A stretch of DNA of 23,348 bases from contig CAUHHV010000028.1 of NCBI GenBank assembly GCA_959606065.1, positions 1 through 23,348 on the forward strand, written 5' to 3'. The translations under genes and the position numbers were made by a program. Source of the DNA: an uncultured Collinsella sp. GTDB taxonomy: Bacteria; Actinomycetota; Coriobacteriia; Coriobacteriales; Coriobacteriaceae. Of this stretch, positions 6,831-15,213 are shown in pieces. Positions within the stretch are counted from its first letter, which is position 1; every line of letters starts with the position of its first letter. The notes beneath the pieces are model-generated. The model was not told the DNA's origin. It saw nothing but the letters and a program-made list of their open reading frames with translations, and did no database searches.

Positions 6831-7744
6831 CGTTTCTGTTTGCCGGCCAGGGCGCCCAGCACCCCGCGATGGGCGTCGACCTGATCGAGGCATCGCCGGC
6901 CGCCGCCGAGGTGTTCGCCATTGCCGACGAGGTGCGCCCGGGGACCAGTGAGCAGTGCCGAAGCGCCTCCAAGGAGGAACTCTCGCAGACCGAGAACACG
7001 CAGCCGTGCGTGTTCGTTCACGATCTGGCAGCGGCTGTCGCCCTGCGTGAGCGCGGCGTGGTACCTGCCGCCTGTGCGGGTTTTTCGCTTGGCGAGGTCG
7101 CCGCGCTCACCTTTGCGGGGGCGTTCGATACGCGAGCGGGCTTTGAGCTCGTGTGCGAGCGCGCGGCGCTGATGGCCGCGGCTGCCGAGCGCCATCCGGG
7201 CGGCATGCGCGCCGTCATCAAGCTCGATGCGGCGCAAGTCGAGAACCTGGCAAAACAGGCCGGCGAGGACTGCTGGCCGGTCAACTACAACAGTCCGCAG
7301 CAGACGGTTGTTGCCGGAGCGCCCGAGGCGCTGCAGGAGCTCGACGTCCTAGTAAAAGAGGCTGGCGGCCGCGCTATGAAAGTCGCGGTGTCGGGCGCAT
7401 TTCATAGCCCCTATATGGCCGAGGCGACTGAGGGGCTGGCGACGTATATCCAAGCCGGCCACGCGCCGTCACCGCTGCTGATTCCGGTCATGGCAAACAT
7501 GACGGCGGCGCCCTATCCGGCGGACCCGCGAGCGGCATCGGATGTCTTGGCCAATCAGGTGAGTCATGCCGTTCGTTGGGTCGACACGCTGCATGCTCTG
7601 CAGAATCAGGGCATCGACACGTTTATTGAGGTCGGCCCTGGCAAAACGCTGTCGGGCCTGGCCAAGCGTACGCTGAGCGACGTTCGCGTGTATTCGTGCG
7701 AAACGGCCGAGCAGGTCGCAGCTATTGCCGACGAGCTCGCATAG
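6818..7744 (+). CDS. fabD: Malonyl-CoA:ACP transacylase
   Basis: Moves malonyl groups from CoA to ACP. With ATG at 6818 the protein has 308 residues, with oxyanion Gln11 (AGQGAQ), nucleophile Ser90 in GFSLGE, malonyl-binding Arg115 (CERAALM) and His196 (GAFHSPYM). The residue before the nucleophile is Phe, whereas GHSLGE is common in the family. A GTG at 6812 is also in frame; AAGGGTG at 6804-6810 is better spaced for the ATG. The start lies inside the end of fabK, so translation is probably coupled. Confidence 0.94.
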   Translation: MGGVAFLFAGQGAQHPAMGVDLIEASPAAAEVFAIADEVRPGTSEQCRSASKEELSQTENTQPCVFVHDLAAAVALRERGVVPAACAGFSLGEVAALTFAGAFDTRAGFELVCERAALMAAAAERHPGGMRAVIKLDAAQVENLAKQAGEDCWPVNYNSPQQTVVAGAPEALQELDVLVKEAGGRAMKVAVSGAFHSPYMAEATEGLATYIQAGHAPSPLLIPVMANMTAAPYPADPRAASDVLANQVSHAVRWVDTLHALQNQGIDTFIEVGPGKTLSGLAKRTLSDVRVYSCETAEQVAAIADELA

Positions 7745-7774
7745 TCCACAGGGCTGTAACCCGAAAGGAATGAC

Positions 7775-8548
7775 ATGGGCAACTTGAACAACGGCGCGCT
7801 CGAGCGCAACGACTCACGTCGTGTGGCACTGGTCACGGGCGGCTCGCGGGGTATCGGCCGCGCCTGCGCTGTCGGTCTGGCGGAGGACGGCTTTGATATC
7901 GCCGTCGTCTATGCCGGCAGCGTCGATGCGGCGCGCAAGACGTGCGAAGCCTGTGAGGCGGTTGGCGCCACGGCACGCGCATATCAATGCGACGTGGCCG
8001 ATCCCGCTGCTGTCAACGCGTGCGTGGAAGCGGTCCTCAACGACTTTGGTTCCATTTGGGCGCTCGTCAACAACGCCGGCATCACCCGCGATGGCCTGCT
8101 CATGCGCATGGGCGATGACGCATTCGATCGCGTGCTCGATGTCAATCTCAAGGGAACATTCAATATGACGCGCGCGCTCACCAAGACCTTTATGCGCCAG
8201 CGCGGCGGTTGCGTCGTCAACATGAGCTCGGTCGTGGGCCTGATGGGCAATGCCGGGCAAGCCAACTACGCTGCTTCCAAGGCGGGCGTGATAGGGCTTA
8301 CCAAGGCGGTGGCGCGCGAGCTTGCGCCTCGTGGCGTACGAGCGAACGCGGTCGCTCCCGGGTTTGTCGAGACAGATATGACGGCAAAGCTCTCGGAGAA
8401 GGTGCGTACGGCAACCGAGGAACAGATTCCCCTTAAGCGCATGGCACGTCCCGAGGAAGTGGCCGGCGTGGTGCGCTTTTTAGCGAGCGATGCGGCTGCT
8501 TACATTACGGGCGAGGTCGTGCGCGTCGACGGCGGAATGGCGATGTAG
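7775..8548 (+). CDS. fabG: 3-oxoacyl-ACP reductase
   Basis: NADPH-dependent reduction of beta-ketoacyl-ACP. A short-chain dehydrogenase of 257 residues with the cofactor motif TGGSRGIGR (21-29), NNAG (99-102), Asn124 and the catalytic Ser152-Tyr165-Lys169 (SSVVG...YAASK). The ending GEVVRVDGGMAM is typical of FabG. About 12 extra residues precede the Rossmann fold compared with common FabG proteins. The ATG at 7775 follows GAAAGGAA by a few bases, and the next in-frame Met lies beyond the fold. It lies 30 bases after fabD. Confidence 0.95.
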   Translation: MGNLNNGALERNDSRRVALVTGGSRGIGRACAVGLAEDGFDIAVVYAGSVDAARKTCEACEAVGATARAYQCDVADPAAVNACVEAVLNDFGSIWALVNNAGITRDGLLMRMGDDAFDRVLDVNLKGTFNMTRALTKTFMRQRGGCVVNMSSVVGLMGNAGQANYAASKAGVIGLTKAVARELAPRGVRANAVAPGFVETDMTAKLSEKVRTATEEQIPLKRMARPEEVAGVVRFLASDAAAYITGEVVRVDGGMAM

Positions 8549-8587
8549 AAACCAGGGCCGAAGAACGGCTTGGATGAGGAGACCATG

Positions 8588-9835
8588 ATGGAACAGAGAG
8601 TTGCAATCACCGGCATCGGTGCCGTATCGCCGCTCGGCAACACCGCGCTTGCCACCTGGGCGGCCATGTGCGCCGGGACCTGTGGCATCGGCCCGATCAC
8701 GCACTTTGATACCGATGCGTTTACCGTCAAGGTGGCGGCCGAAGTCAAGGGCTTTGACGGCAACGAGTACTTTGGCAAGCGCGACGCCAAGCATCTGGAC
8801 CCCTGCGTTCAGTTTGCGCTGGTGGCTTCGGACGAGGCAATGCACGATGCGGGCTTTGATGCCGAAGGCGCCATCGATCGCGAGCGCCTGGGCGTTTACG
8901 TGGGGTCGGGCGTGGGCGGCATGCAGACGCTCGTCGACAACGTCCATACGATTGCCGACCGTGGGCCCCGCCGCGCATCGCCTTACATGATCGCGATGAT
9001 GATCCCCAACATGGCATCGGGCAATATCGCAATCCGTCACAAGGCAAAGGGACCGACCCTGCCAGTCGTGACTGCGTGCGCGACCTCGGCCCATGCGGTG
9101 GGCGAGGCGTTCCGTGCTATCAAGCACGGCTATGCCGACGCGATCCTCGCGGGCGGTGCCGAGGCGGCCATTATCCCCGATGCTGTTGCAGGCTTTACGT
9201 CCTGCCGCGCATTGACCACCAACCCCGATCCCGCGACGGCCTGCCGCCCGTTCGACGCAGACCGCGATGGCTTTGTGATGGGTGAGGGCGCCTGCGTGCT
9301 GGTACTCGAGAGCATGGAGCATGCGCAGGCGCGCGGTGCGCACATTTATGCCGAGGTCGTGGGCTACGGCAACACCGATGATGCCTATCACATTACGAGC
9401 CCCGACCCCGATGCCGCCGGCATTGCCCGTGCGATATCGCTGGCGGTAGCCGAGGGCGACGTCAAGCCTTCCGAGGGTCTCTACATCAACGCCCACGGCA
9501 CCTCGACCAAGCTCAACGATTCGTCCGAGACGGCGGGCATTAAGCGAGCGCTCGGCGAGGACGCGGCGCGCGCCGCACATGTCTCGTCGACCAAGTCGAT
9601 GACGGGGCACATGATCGGTGCCACGGGGGCCATCGAGGTCATGGCCTGCGCCATGGCACTCGAGCAGGGCGTGGTGCCGCCGACCATTAACTACCACACG
9701 CCCGATTCCGCCTGCGATCTTGATTACACGCCCAATCGCGCGGTTCGCGCCGACCTTACCTGGGCGCTTTCGACCAACCTGGGCTTTGGCGGGCACAACG
9801 CCGCCATCGCGCTGCGTAGATATACGAGGAGCTAG
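8588..9835 (+). CDS. fabF: Beta-ketoacyl-ACP synthase II (KAS II)
   Basis: Elongating condensing enzyme. The 415 residues contain the nucleophile Cys164 (VVTACATSA), His303 (NAHGTST), Lys336 and His341 (STKSMTGHMIGATGA), and the C-terminal LGFGGHNAAIALR. Three starts are possible in frame: TTG 8570, ATG 8585 and ATG 8588. GAGGAG (8576-8581) gives a six-base spacing only for 8588, and the family N-terminus begins at this point. The only elongation KAS in the operon; no fabB is seen. Its stop precedes accB by three bases. Confidence 0.95.
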   Translation: MEQRVAITGIGAVSPLGNTALATWAAMCAGTCGIGPITHFDTDAFTVKVAAEVKGFDGNEYFGKRDAKHLDPCVQFALVASDEAMHDAGFDAEGAIDRERLGVYVGSGVGGMQTLVDNVHTIADRGPRRASPYMIAMMIPNMASGNIAIRHKAKGPTLPVVTACATSAHAVGEAFRAIKHGYADAILAGGAEAAIIPDAVAGFTSCRALTTNPDPATACRPFDADRDGFVMGEGACVLVLESMEHAQARGAHIYAEVVGYGNTDDAYHITSPDPDAAGIARAISLAVAEGDVKPSEGLYINAHGTSTKLNDSSETAGIKRALGEDAARAAHVSSTKSMTGHMIGATGAIEVMACAMALEQGVVPPTINYHTPDSACDLDYTPNRAVRADLTWALSTNLGFGGHNAAIALRRYTRS

Positions 9836-9838
9836 AGC

Positions 9839-10312
9839 ATGGATTCCAAAAGACTTGCCGAGATAGCCGATGTGATGGAGGACCGCGGCCTCACGCGCGT
9901 ACGCGTTGAGGAGCCCGATGGCACCGCGGTCGAACTCGAGCGCGCGAGTGTGGCGCAGCCGGTTGCCGTGCCCATGCCTATGCCGAGCGCCATGGCCGCT
10001 CAAGTTGCAGCTCCCACAGTCGCGCCTGCCGCACCGGAACCCGCCACGCAGACACCTGCCGCCGCGCCGGAGCCCAAGGGCACCGAGGTGACTGCTCCCA
10101 TGGTGGGCGTCTTCTATGCTGCCCCTGCGCCGGGCGACGAGCCGTTTGTGCGCGTGGGCTCCAAGGTCAAGGCCGGCGAGACCCTCTGCATCATCGAGGC
10201 CATGAAGGTTCTCAACGAGGTGACGGCCGAGGCAGACGGTGAGGTGCTCGAGATCTGCGTGGCCGACGGCGACCTCGTGGAGTTTGGCAGCTGCCTCATG
10301 AGGATCGGATAG
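9839..10312 (+). CDS. accB: Acetyl-CoA carboxylase biotin carboxyl carrier protein
   Basis: Carries carboxybiotin between AccC and the carboxyltransferase. The 157 residues divide into a short N-terminal domain (1-38), an Ala/Pro-rich flexible linker (about 39-80) and a biotinyl domain (82-157) with the motif EAMKV, Lys123 being the biotin attachment site. GAGGAG (9826-9831), in the end of fabF, precedes the ATG by seven bases. BirA, which modifies Lys123, is encoded divergently at the head of the operon. Position between fabF and fabZ is the same as in Streptococcus-type clusters. Confidence 0.96.
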   Translation: MDSKRLAEIADVMEDRGLTRVRVEEPDGTAVELERASVAQPVAVPMPMPSAMAAQVAAPTVAPAAPEPATQTPAAAPEPKGTEVTAPMVGVFYAAPAPGDEPFVRVGSKVKAGETLCIIEAMKVLNEVTAEADGEVLEICVADGDLVEFGSCLMRIG

Positions 10313-10321
10313 GTGATATCC

Positions 10322-10744
10322 ATGAACAAAGAAGAGCTCAAGAAGCTGTTACCGCATCGCGAGCCGATGCTTTTGCTCGACGAAGCCGAGCTGGTGGGCG
10401 ACGAGGCCCACGGCAAGATCACGATTACAGGCGACGAGTACTTTTTGCAGGGGCATTTTCCGGGAAACCCGGTCGTCCCCGGCGTGATTCAGTGCGAGAT
10501 GCTCGCCCAGAACTGCTGCGTGCTGCTGATGGGCGATGAGGAGGCACGCGGCGCGACGCCGTTCTATACGAGTCTCGATAAGGTGCGCTTTAAGCGTCCG
10601 GTGCGCCCGGGCGACACGGTTGATCTGGTGTGCACCATCACGCGTGCGCGCGGACCGTTCCGCTTTGCGACGGGTACTGCGAGCGTCAACGGTGAGGTTT
10701 GCTGCCGTGCCGATATGTCTTTTGCACTCATGCACGAAAGTTAA
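10322..10744 (+). CDS. fabZ: 3-hydroxyacyl-ACP dehydratase
   Basis: Dehydrates 3-hydroxyacyl-ACP to trans-2-enoyl-ACP. The 140-residue hotdog-fold protein has the family motif LPHREPMLLLD at the N-terminus and GHFPGNPVVPGVIQCEMLAQ with catalytic His45 and Glu59. ATG 10322 is preferred, with AGGTGAT (10311-10317) upstream; a GTG at 10313 would add three residues and also has a possible site. There is one fabZ and no fabA or fabM, so a source of unsaturated fatty acids is not visible here. Confidence 0.95.
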   Translation: MNKEELKKLLPHREPMLLLDEAELVGDEAHGKITITGDEYFLQGHFPGNPVVPGVIQCEMLAQNCCVLLMGDEEARGATPFYTSLDKVRFKRPVRPGDTVDLVCTITRARGPFRFATGTASVNGEVCCRADMSFALMHES

Positions 10745-10754
10745 GGAAGGCTTC

Positions 10755-12098
10755 ATGTTCGACAAAGTGCTCATCGCCAATCGAGGCGAAGTCGCGGTCC
10801 GTGTTATCCGCGCGTGCCGCGATATGGGCATCAAGACCGTCGCCGTTTATTCCACGGCCGATGCGGACGCGCTACACGTGCAGCTTGCCGACGAGGCGTA
10901 TTGCATCGGCGGCCCGCGTCTTGCCGAGAGCTACCTCAACGACGATGCCGTGCTCACCTGTGCCGTAAAGTCGGGCGCCAAGGCAATTCATCCCGGGTAT
11001 GGCTTTTTCTCCGAGAAGGCGAGCTTCGTGCGCGACTGCGACAAGTATGGCCTGACGTTTGTCGGTCCTTCGGCCGAGGTGATCGACAGCATGGGCGACA
11101 AGGACGCCGCGCGTCGAACGGCTGCCGCGGCGGGCGTGCCCATCGTACCGGGCTGCGATTTGCTCAAAAGCCCCGAGGAGGCGACGGCCGAGGCCGAGCG
11201 CATCGGCTGCCCCGTGCTCATCAAGGCGCGTGCGGGTGGCGGCGGTCGCGGCATTCGCAAGGTCGAGCGCGTGGAAGATGCGGCAAAAGCGTTTATCGAA
11301 GCGCGTGCCGAGGGCGAGGCCGTTTTTGGCGACGGTGAGTGCTACATGGAGAAGTTCGTCGCGCCGGCGCACCATGTCGAGGTGCAGATTATGGCCGATA
11401 AGCAGGGCCATGTGTTTTCGCTCGGCGAGCGCGAGTGCTCGGTACAGCGTCGCAACCAAAAGCTGATCGAGGAGAGCCCCGCGCCGTGCCTCGACGGACA
11501 CGACGACATTCGCGCGCGCATGCACAAGGCCGCGCGCGACCTGGCTCGTGCCGTTGGCTATGAGGGCGCCGGCACCATCGAGTTTTTGTACTCAGATGAC
11601 GGCAATTTCTACTTTATGGAAATGAACACGCGCTTGCAGGTGGAGCATCCGGTTACGGAGTTTGTGACCGATACCGACCTGGTTAAGTGGCAGCTGCGCG
11701 TGGCTGCCGGCCAGCCTCTGCCCTTTGAGCAGGAGGACGTACCGGTCCGCAACCACGCCATGGAGTGCCGCATCAATGCCGAAACGCCGGACTTTCTGCC
11801 GTCATGCGGAACGGTCACCGCATTGCGTGTGCCGGGTGGTCCGCGCGTGCGCTGGGATTCCGCCATGTTTACCGGTGCGAACGTTCCGCCGTACTACGAC
11901 TCCATGCTCGGCAAGCTCATCGTGTGCGCGCCCACGCGTGACGGCGCCATTCGCAAGATGCGCTCGGCCCTGGGCGAGCTCGTGATCGAGGGCGTGAGCG
12001 AAAACAGCGAGCTTCAGCTCGACGTGCTGGCAAACGACGAGTTCTTGTCGGGCATGTATCACACCGATCTGATGGGGCATCTCTATGCTGATGAATAG
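10755..12098 (+). CDS. accC: Acetyl-CoA carboxylase, biotin carboxylase subunit
   Basis: ATP-dependent carboxylation of biotin on AccB. The 447 residues match the usual length: N-terminal domain starting DKVLIANRGEVAVRV, HPGYGFFSE (79-87), ATP-grasp lysines Lys116 and Lys157, the glycine loop KARAGGGGRG (157-166) and the catalytic strand EMNTRLQVEHPVTE. The loop has Arg-Ala where Ser-Gly is common. AAGGAAGG (10743-10750) is four bases before the ATG; an upstream in-frame start near 10536 would run through fabZ and is rejected. The 3' end overlaps accDA by 14 bases. Confidence 0.96.
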   Translation: MFDKVLIANRGEVAVRVIRACRDMGIKTVAVYSTADADALHVQLADEAYCIGGPRLAESYLNDDAVLTCAVKSGAKAIHPGYGFFSEKASFVRDCDKYGLTFVGPSAEVIDSMGDKDAARRTAAAAGVPIVPGCDLLKSPEEATAEAERIGCPVLIKARAGGGGRGIRKVERVEDAAKAFIEARAEGEAVFGDGECYMEKFVAPAHHVEVQIMADKQGHVFSLGERECSVQRRNQKLIEESPAPCLDGHDDIRARMHKAARDLARAVGYEGAGTIEFLYSDDGNFYFMEMNTRLQVEHPVTEFVTDTDLVKWQLRVAAGQPLPFEQEDVPVRNHAMECRINAETPDFLPSCGTVTALRVPGGPRVRWDSAMFTGANVPPYYDSMLGKLIVCAPTRDGAIRKMRSALGELVIEGVSENSELQLDVLANDEFLSGMYHTDLMGHLYADE

Positions 12099-13809
12099 AA
12101 AAGCGAAGACGGTCAACGTCCTCGAGGGGCCGATGACCGAGTCGTGCGCCGAGTTTCCCGCGCGCCACGTGTTTATCAAGTGCCCGGAGTGCCGCCGTGT
12201 GATCGATGAGGCGCGCCTGCACGACAACCTCGAGGTCTGCCCTCGTTGCGGCAAACACTTTCGCGTGAGCGGTCGCGCGCGCATGCGCATGACGGTCGAC
12301 GAGGGCACGTTTGAAGAATGGGATGCCAATCTGGCGTCGGAGGATTTCCTCTCGTTTCCCGGCTATGCCGACAAGCTCAAGAGCGTGAGCGAGCGTTCGG
12401 GCGAGCGCGATGCCGTCGTGTGCGGTAGGGGCAAAATCTGCGGTTGCGATACGGCGCTCTTCTTTATGGACGCCAACTTTATGATGGGCTCGATGGGTTC
12501 CGTGGTGGGCGAAAAGATCTGTCGCACATTTGAGCGAGCGACCGAGCTGGGATTGCCAGTTGTCGGCTTTACCGTTTCGGGCGGTGCGCGCATGCAAGAG
12601 GGCGTGACATCGCTTATGCAGATGGCCAAGATTTCTGCGGCAGTTAGGCGCCACAGCGAGGTGGGCGGCCTGTATATCACGGTGCTCACCGACCCCACGA
12701 CCGGAGGCGTAACCGCGAGCTTTGCCATGGAGGGCGACATTATCCTGGCCGAGCCCGATGCCCTGACGGCATTTGCCGGCCCGCGCGTGATCGAGCAGAA
12801 CATGCACAAGCGCCTGCCCAAGGGATTCCAGCGCTCCGAGTTTTTGTTGGAGCACGGCTTTTGCGATGCCGTTGTTCCGCGTGGCGAGATTGCGCTCACG
12901 GTAGGCGAGCTGCTGGCGCTGCACGAAGGGCACGCGCCCGGCCTGGGGGCACCGCATGAGATCGTGCATACGGGTCGCCGCGGCAAAAAGCTGGGACACT
13001 TGTTCAAGCGCTCGGCCGCACCAAAAACCGCGCTCGAGATTGTCAAGCAGACCCGCTCGGCAGATCGCGCCACGGCAGGCGAGATGATCTCGCTGGGCCT
13101 GGATGGATTTGTGGAGCTGCACGGGGACCGCTACTTTGGCGACGACGCTGCTGTGGTGGCTGGCATTGGCTGGAAAGACGGACACCCCGTAACGGTCATC
13201 GCCATCGAGCGCGGCACCACGACCAAAGAGCGTATGCGCCGCAACTTTGGCATGGCGCATCCTGAGGGCTACCGCAAAGCGCGTCGCCTTATGCGCCAGG
13301 CCGAAAAGTTTGGTCGACCGGTTCTGTGCCTGGTCGATACTTCGGGCGCGTTTTGCGGCATCGGTGCCGAGGAACGCGGCCAGGGCGAGGCGATTGCCCA
13401 GAATCTCATGGAGATGAGCGGCCTTAAGACACCGATTGTCTCGGTGGTGACAGGCGAGGGCGGCTCTGGTGGCGCGCTGGCGCTGTCCGTGGCCGACCGC
13501 ATCCTGATGCTCTCGAGCTCGGCCTATTCGGTCGTGAGCCCCGAGGCCTGTGCATCGATCCTGTGGAAGGATACCGAGCGCGCGGATGAGGCCGCCGAGG
13601 CGCTGAAGCTCACGGCCCCCGATCTGTTGGCGCTCGGCATCATCGACGGCATTGTTGACGATAGGGGCCTGTCGCATGAGGAGATCGCCGGTGCCGTCAT
13701 GTCCTCGGCATTTGATGCCTTCGATACGCTTGGGCAGCTCGACGACGCGACCCTCACAAACCTCCGCTATGAAAAGTACCGCGCAATCGGTCGGTACCGC
13801 ACGATGTGA
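12085..13809 (+). CDS. accDA: Acetyl-CoA carboxylase carboxyltransferase, fused beta-alpha (AccD-AccA)
   Basis: Transfers CO2 from carboxybiotin to acetyl-CoA to make malonyl-CoA. One 574-residue chain carries both halves. Residues 1 to about 285 are AccD-like, with a zinc ribbon (Cys33, Cys36, Cys52, Cys55) and GGARMQEGVTSLMQMAK. About 286-320 is a basic linker (GRRGKKLGHLFKRS). About 321-574 is AccA-like, with RNFGMAHPEGYRKA, GAEERGQGEAIA and GEGGSGGALAL. The N-terminal helices of free-standing AccA are mostly missing. No stop or frameshift separates the halves. The ATG at 12085 overlaps accC; an ATG at 12091 is a possible alternative. Confidence 0.94.
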   Translation: MLMNRKAKTVNVLEGPMTESCAEFPARHVFIKCPECRRVIDEARLHDNLEVCPRCGKHFRVSGRARMRMTVDEGTFEEWDANLASEDFLSFPGYADKLKSVSERSGERDAVVCGRGKICGCDTALFFMDANFMMGSMGSVVGEKICRTFERATELGLPVVGFTVSGGARMQEGVTSLMQMAKISAAVRRHSEVGGLYITVLTDPTTGGVTASFAMEGDIILAEPDALTAFAGPRVIEQNMHKRLPKGFQRSEFLLEHGFCDAVVPRGEIALTVGELLALHEGHAPGLGAPHEIVHTGRRGKKLGHLFKRSAAPKTALEIVKQTRSADRATAGEMISLGLDGFVELHGDRYFGDDAAVVAGIGWKDGHPVTVIAIERGTTTKERMRRNFGMAHPEGYRKARRLMRQAEKFGRPVLCLVDTSGAFCGIGAEERGQGEAIAQNLMEMSGLKTPIVSVVTGEGGSGGALALSVADRILMLSSSAYSVVSPEACASILWKDTERADEAAEALKLTAPDLLALGIIDGIVDDRGLSHEEIAGAVMSSAFDAFDTLGQLDDATLTNLRYEKYRAIGRYRTM

Positions 13810-13834
13810 CAAAGGGGCAGCCCGTATGTCACAT
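13804..13834 (+). other. Hairpin at the accDA / PTS-gene junction
   Basis: ATGTGAC (13804-13810) pairs with GTCACAT (13828-13834), with an inner GGG/CCC. It overlaps the accDA stop codon and a possible upstream ATG (13826) for the next gene. There is no T-run. It might limit read-through translation into the PTS gene. A related sequence lies just after that gene (15069-15094). Confidence 0.4.
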
Positions 13835-13849
13835 TGGGAAAGGCGTTCC

Positions 13850-15064
13850 ATGTCACAAGTTACTAACACCTCGTTCACAACGACGGTCTCATCAAACGCC
13901 ATGGCCGTGGTGGACTATCTGTCCAAAAGCATGATGTCGGCGCTGCCGTTTATTGTCTGCGCGGCGTTGTTCCGTACCGTCGCCGTCATTATGGGCGAAG
14001 GCATGCTGGGCCTGTGGTCTGCCGATTCCGAAATCTATCGCCTGTTCTACAGTTGGCTCTATAACGCCGGCTACTACTTTTTGCCCATTTATCTTGGTTG
14101 GGCGGCCGCCCGCCAGCTCGGTTGCTCGGAGCAGCTGGGCATGATGCTGGGCGGCGTATTGATTGCGCCCGATCTGCTTAAGCTCATCGATGCCGCATCG
14201 ACGACGGGGGCATCGATGACTTCCGTGTATGGCCTGCTTCCCGCGCCGGTCAACGATTACACGACAACTGTTATCCCGGTTCTCATCTCGGTGCCCGTGC
14301 TATGGCGAGTGGAGTGTTTCTTTCGGCGCGTTGTCCCTCAGGCCGTGGCGTTTTCGTTCGTTCCGTTTGCAACCATGCTCGTTATGGTTCCGGTTTCGCT
14401 GTGTATTACGGCGCCGGCGGGCAGCTATCTGGGCATGCTGTTGGGCCAGCTTATGTTTATGCTTGGTAATTCCGGTGGCATCGTGTCGCTGCTCACGCTC
14501 ATGGGGCTTGCCGCGGGCTGGGAGTTCCTAAAGATCGCCGGCGTCAGCAACGTTGTCCTATCGCTCGCCTATGCGCAGTTTATGAGTGTGGGAACGGATT
14601 CGTGCATCCTGATCGCCGCGACGATGGCAACGTTCGCCGTTTGGGGCATGCCCTTTGGCGCGTCGCTCCGCGTTGCGGATAAGGACGAGAAGGCGCTCAT
14701 GCTGGGCTATTCAATCTCGGGCGTTCTTGGCGGCGTAAGCGAGCCGGCGCTGTACGGTTGCGGCTTCAAATATGGCAGGTGCCTGACGTGCATGGCCATC
14801 GGCGGCGCCGTCGGAGGCCTTGTTGCGGCCGTGGGCCACGTTACGGCCTATACCATCGGCATGACGAATGTCCTCATGGTCATTGGCTTTGCCACGGGCG
14901 GCATCTCGAACCTGCTGTGGTGCTGCGCTGCCGGCGGTGTGGCATTTGCGGTGTCTGCGGCGCTGAGCTACTGCTTTGGCGTGGTGTCGGCGAGGGGGCA
15001 GACGACGGGGGACGGAGCTGATTCACCCGAAACCTCGAAGAGCGTGGCCGAAGCAAGCGCATAA
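13850..15064 (+). CDS. PTS EIIC-domain membrane protein without IIA or IIB
   Basis: Resembles the membrane domain (EIIC) of glucose/glucoside-family phosphotransferase permeases: about 400 residues, mostly hydrophobic, with eight to ten likely membrane spans and the family-like segment GVSEPALYG (about residues 295-303). EIIA and EIIB domains are absent from the protein and from neighbouring genes, so it is an orphan subunit or no longer a sugar transporter. Substrate cannot be told. ATG 13850 follows GGGAAAGG; ATG 13826 is also possible but lies in a hairpin. It follows accDA by 40 bases and precedes the terminator, so it is probably co-transcribed with the lipid genes. Confidence 0.75.
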   Translation: MSQVTNTSFTTTVSSNAMAVVDYLSKSMMSALPFIVCAALFRTVAVIMGEGMLGLWSADSEIYRLFYSWLYNAGYYFLPIYLGWAAARQLGCSEQLGMMLGGVLIAPDLLKLIDAASTTGASMTSVYGLLPAPVNDYTTTVIPVLISVPVLWRVECFFRRVVPQAVAFSFVPFATMLVMVPVSLCITAPAGSYLGMLLGQLMFMLGNSGGIVSLLTLMGLAAGWEFLKIAGVSNVVLSLAYAQFMSVGTDSCILIAATMATFAVWGMPFGASLRVADKDEKALMLGYSISGVLGGVSEPALYGCGFKYGRCLTCMAIGGAVGGLVAAVGHVTAYTIGMTNVLMVIGFATGGISNLLWCCAAGGVAFAVSAALSYCFGVVSARGQTTGDGADSPETSKSVAEASA

Positions 15065-15101
15065 ACCTGTGCGACAAAGGGCGATTTCTTTGTCATGTTC
15101 C

Positions 15102-15134
15102 AAGGTCGTGGCCCGTGTGGGTTGCGGCCTTTTT
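15102..15134 (+). terminator. Intrinsic terminator closing the fatty-acid/PTS unit
   Basis: AAGGTCGTGGCCC (15102-15114) pairs across all 13 positions, with several G-T pairs, with 15119-15131 around a GTGT loop. It is followed by TTTTT (15130-15134). A second hairpin, GACAAAG (15073-15079) with CTTTGTC (15088-15094), precedes it and has no T-run. Together they separate the lipid operon from the next gene. Confidence 0.85.
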
Positions 15135-15161
15135 GTATCTGTGGGGCAAAGTGGCTACACT
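15133..15161 (+). promoter_or_regulatory. Candidate promoter of the cation transporter gene
   Basis: TTGTAT (15133-15138) and TACACT (15156-15161) are separated by 17 bases. They begin within the T-run of the preceding terminator, a common compact arrangement. An overlapping TACAAT (15161-15166) is an alternative -10. Neither match is strong. Confidence 0.35.
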
Positions 15162-15213
15162 ACAATCCGTTTGAGCAATAGATATATAGGTAGTACCGTG
15201 GGGGCGGATATAG

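Noticed and set aside
10536..10754. Extended N-terminus for AccC
   Set aside because: The extra 73 residues lie inside fabZ in another frame and are not AccC-like; the family N-terminus starts exactly at 10755.
13804..13834. CRP-like operator TGTGAC...GTCACA before the PTS gene
   Set aside because: The half-sites are 17 bases apart, not the six bases of a CRP site, and overlap the end of accDA; an RNA hairpin is the simpler reading.
13652..13849. N-terminal extension of the PTS protein into accDA
   Set aside because: The extension is an out-of-frame reading of the end of accDA; starts at 13826 or 13850 have binding sites.
11917..13902. 661-codon minus-strand frame opposite accC and accDA, and a similar 507-codon one at 8480-10003
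   Set aside because: Both are antisense shadows of well-identified enzymes, rich in Arg, His and Ala, with no domain resemblance and no credible ribosome binding site.
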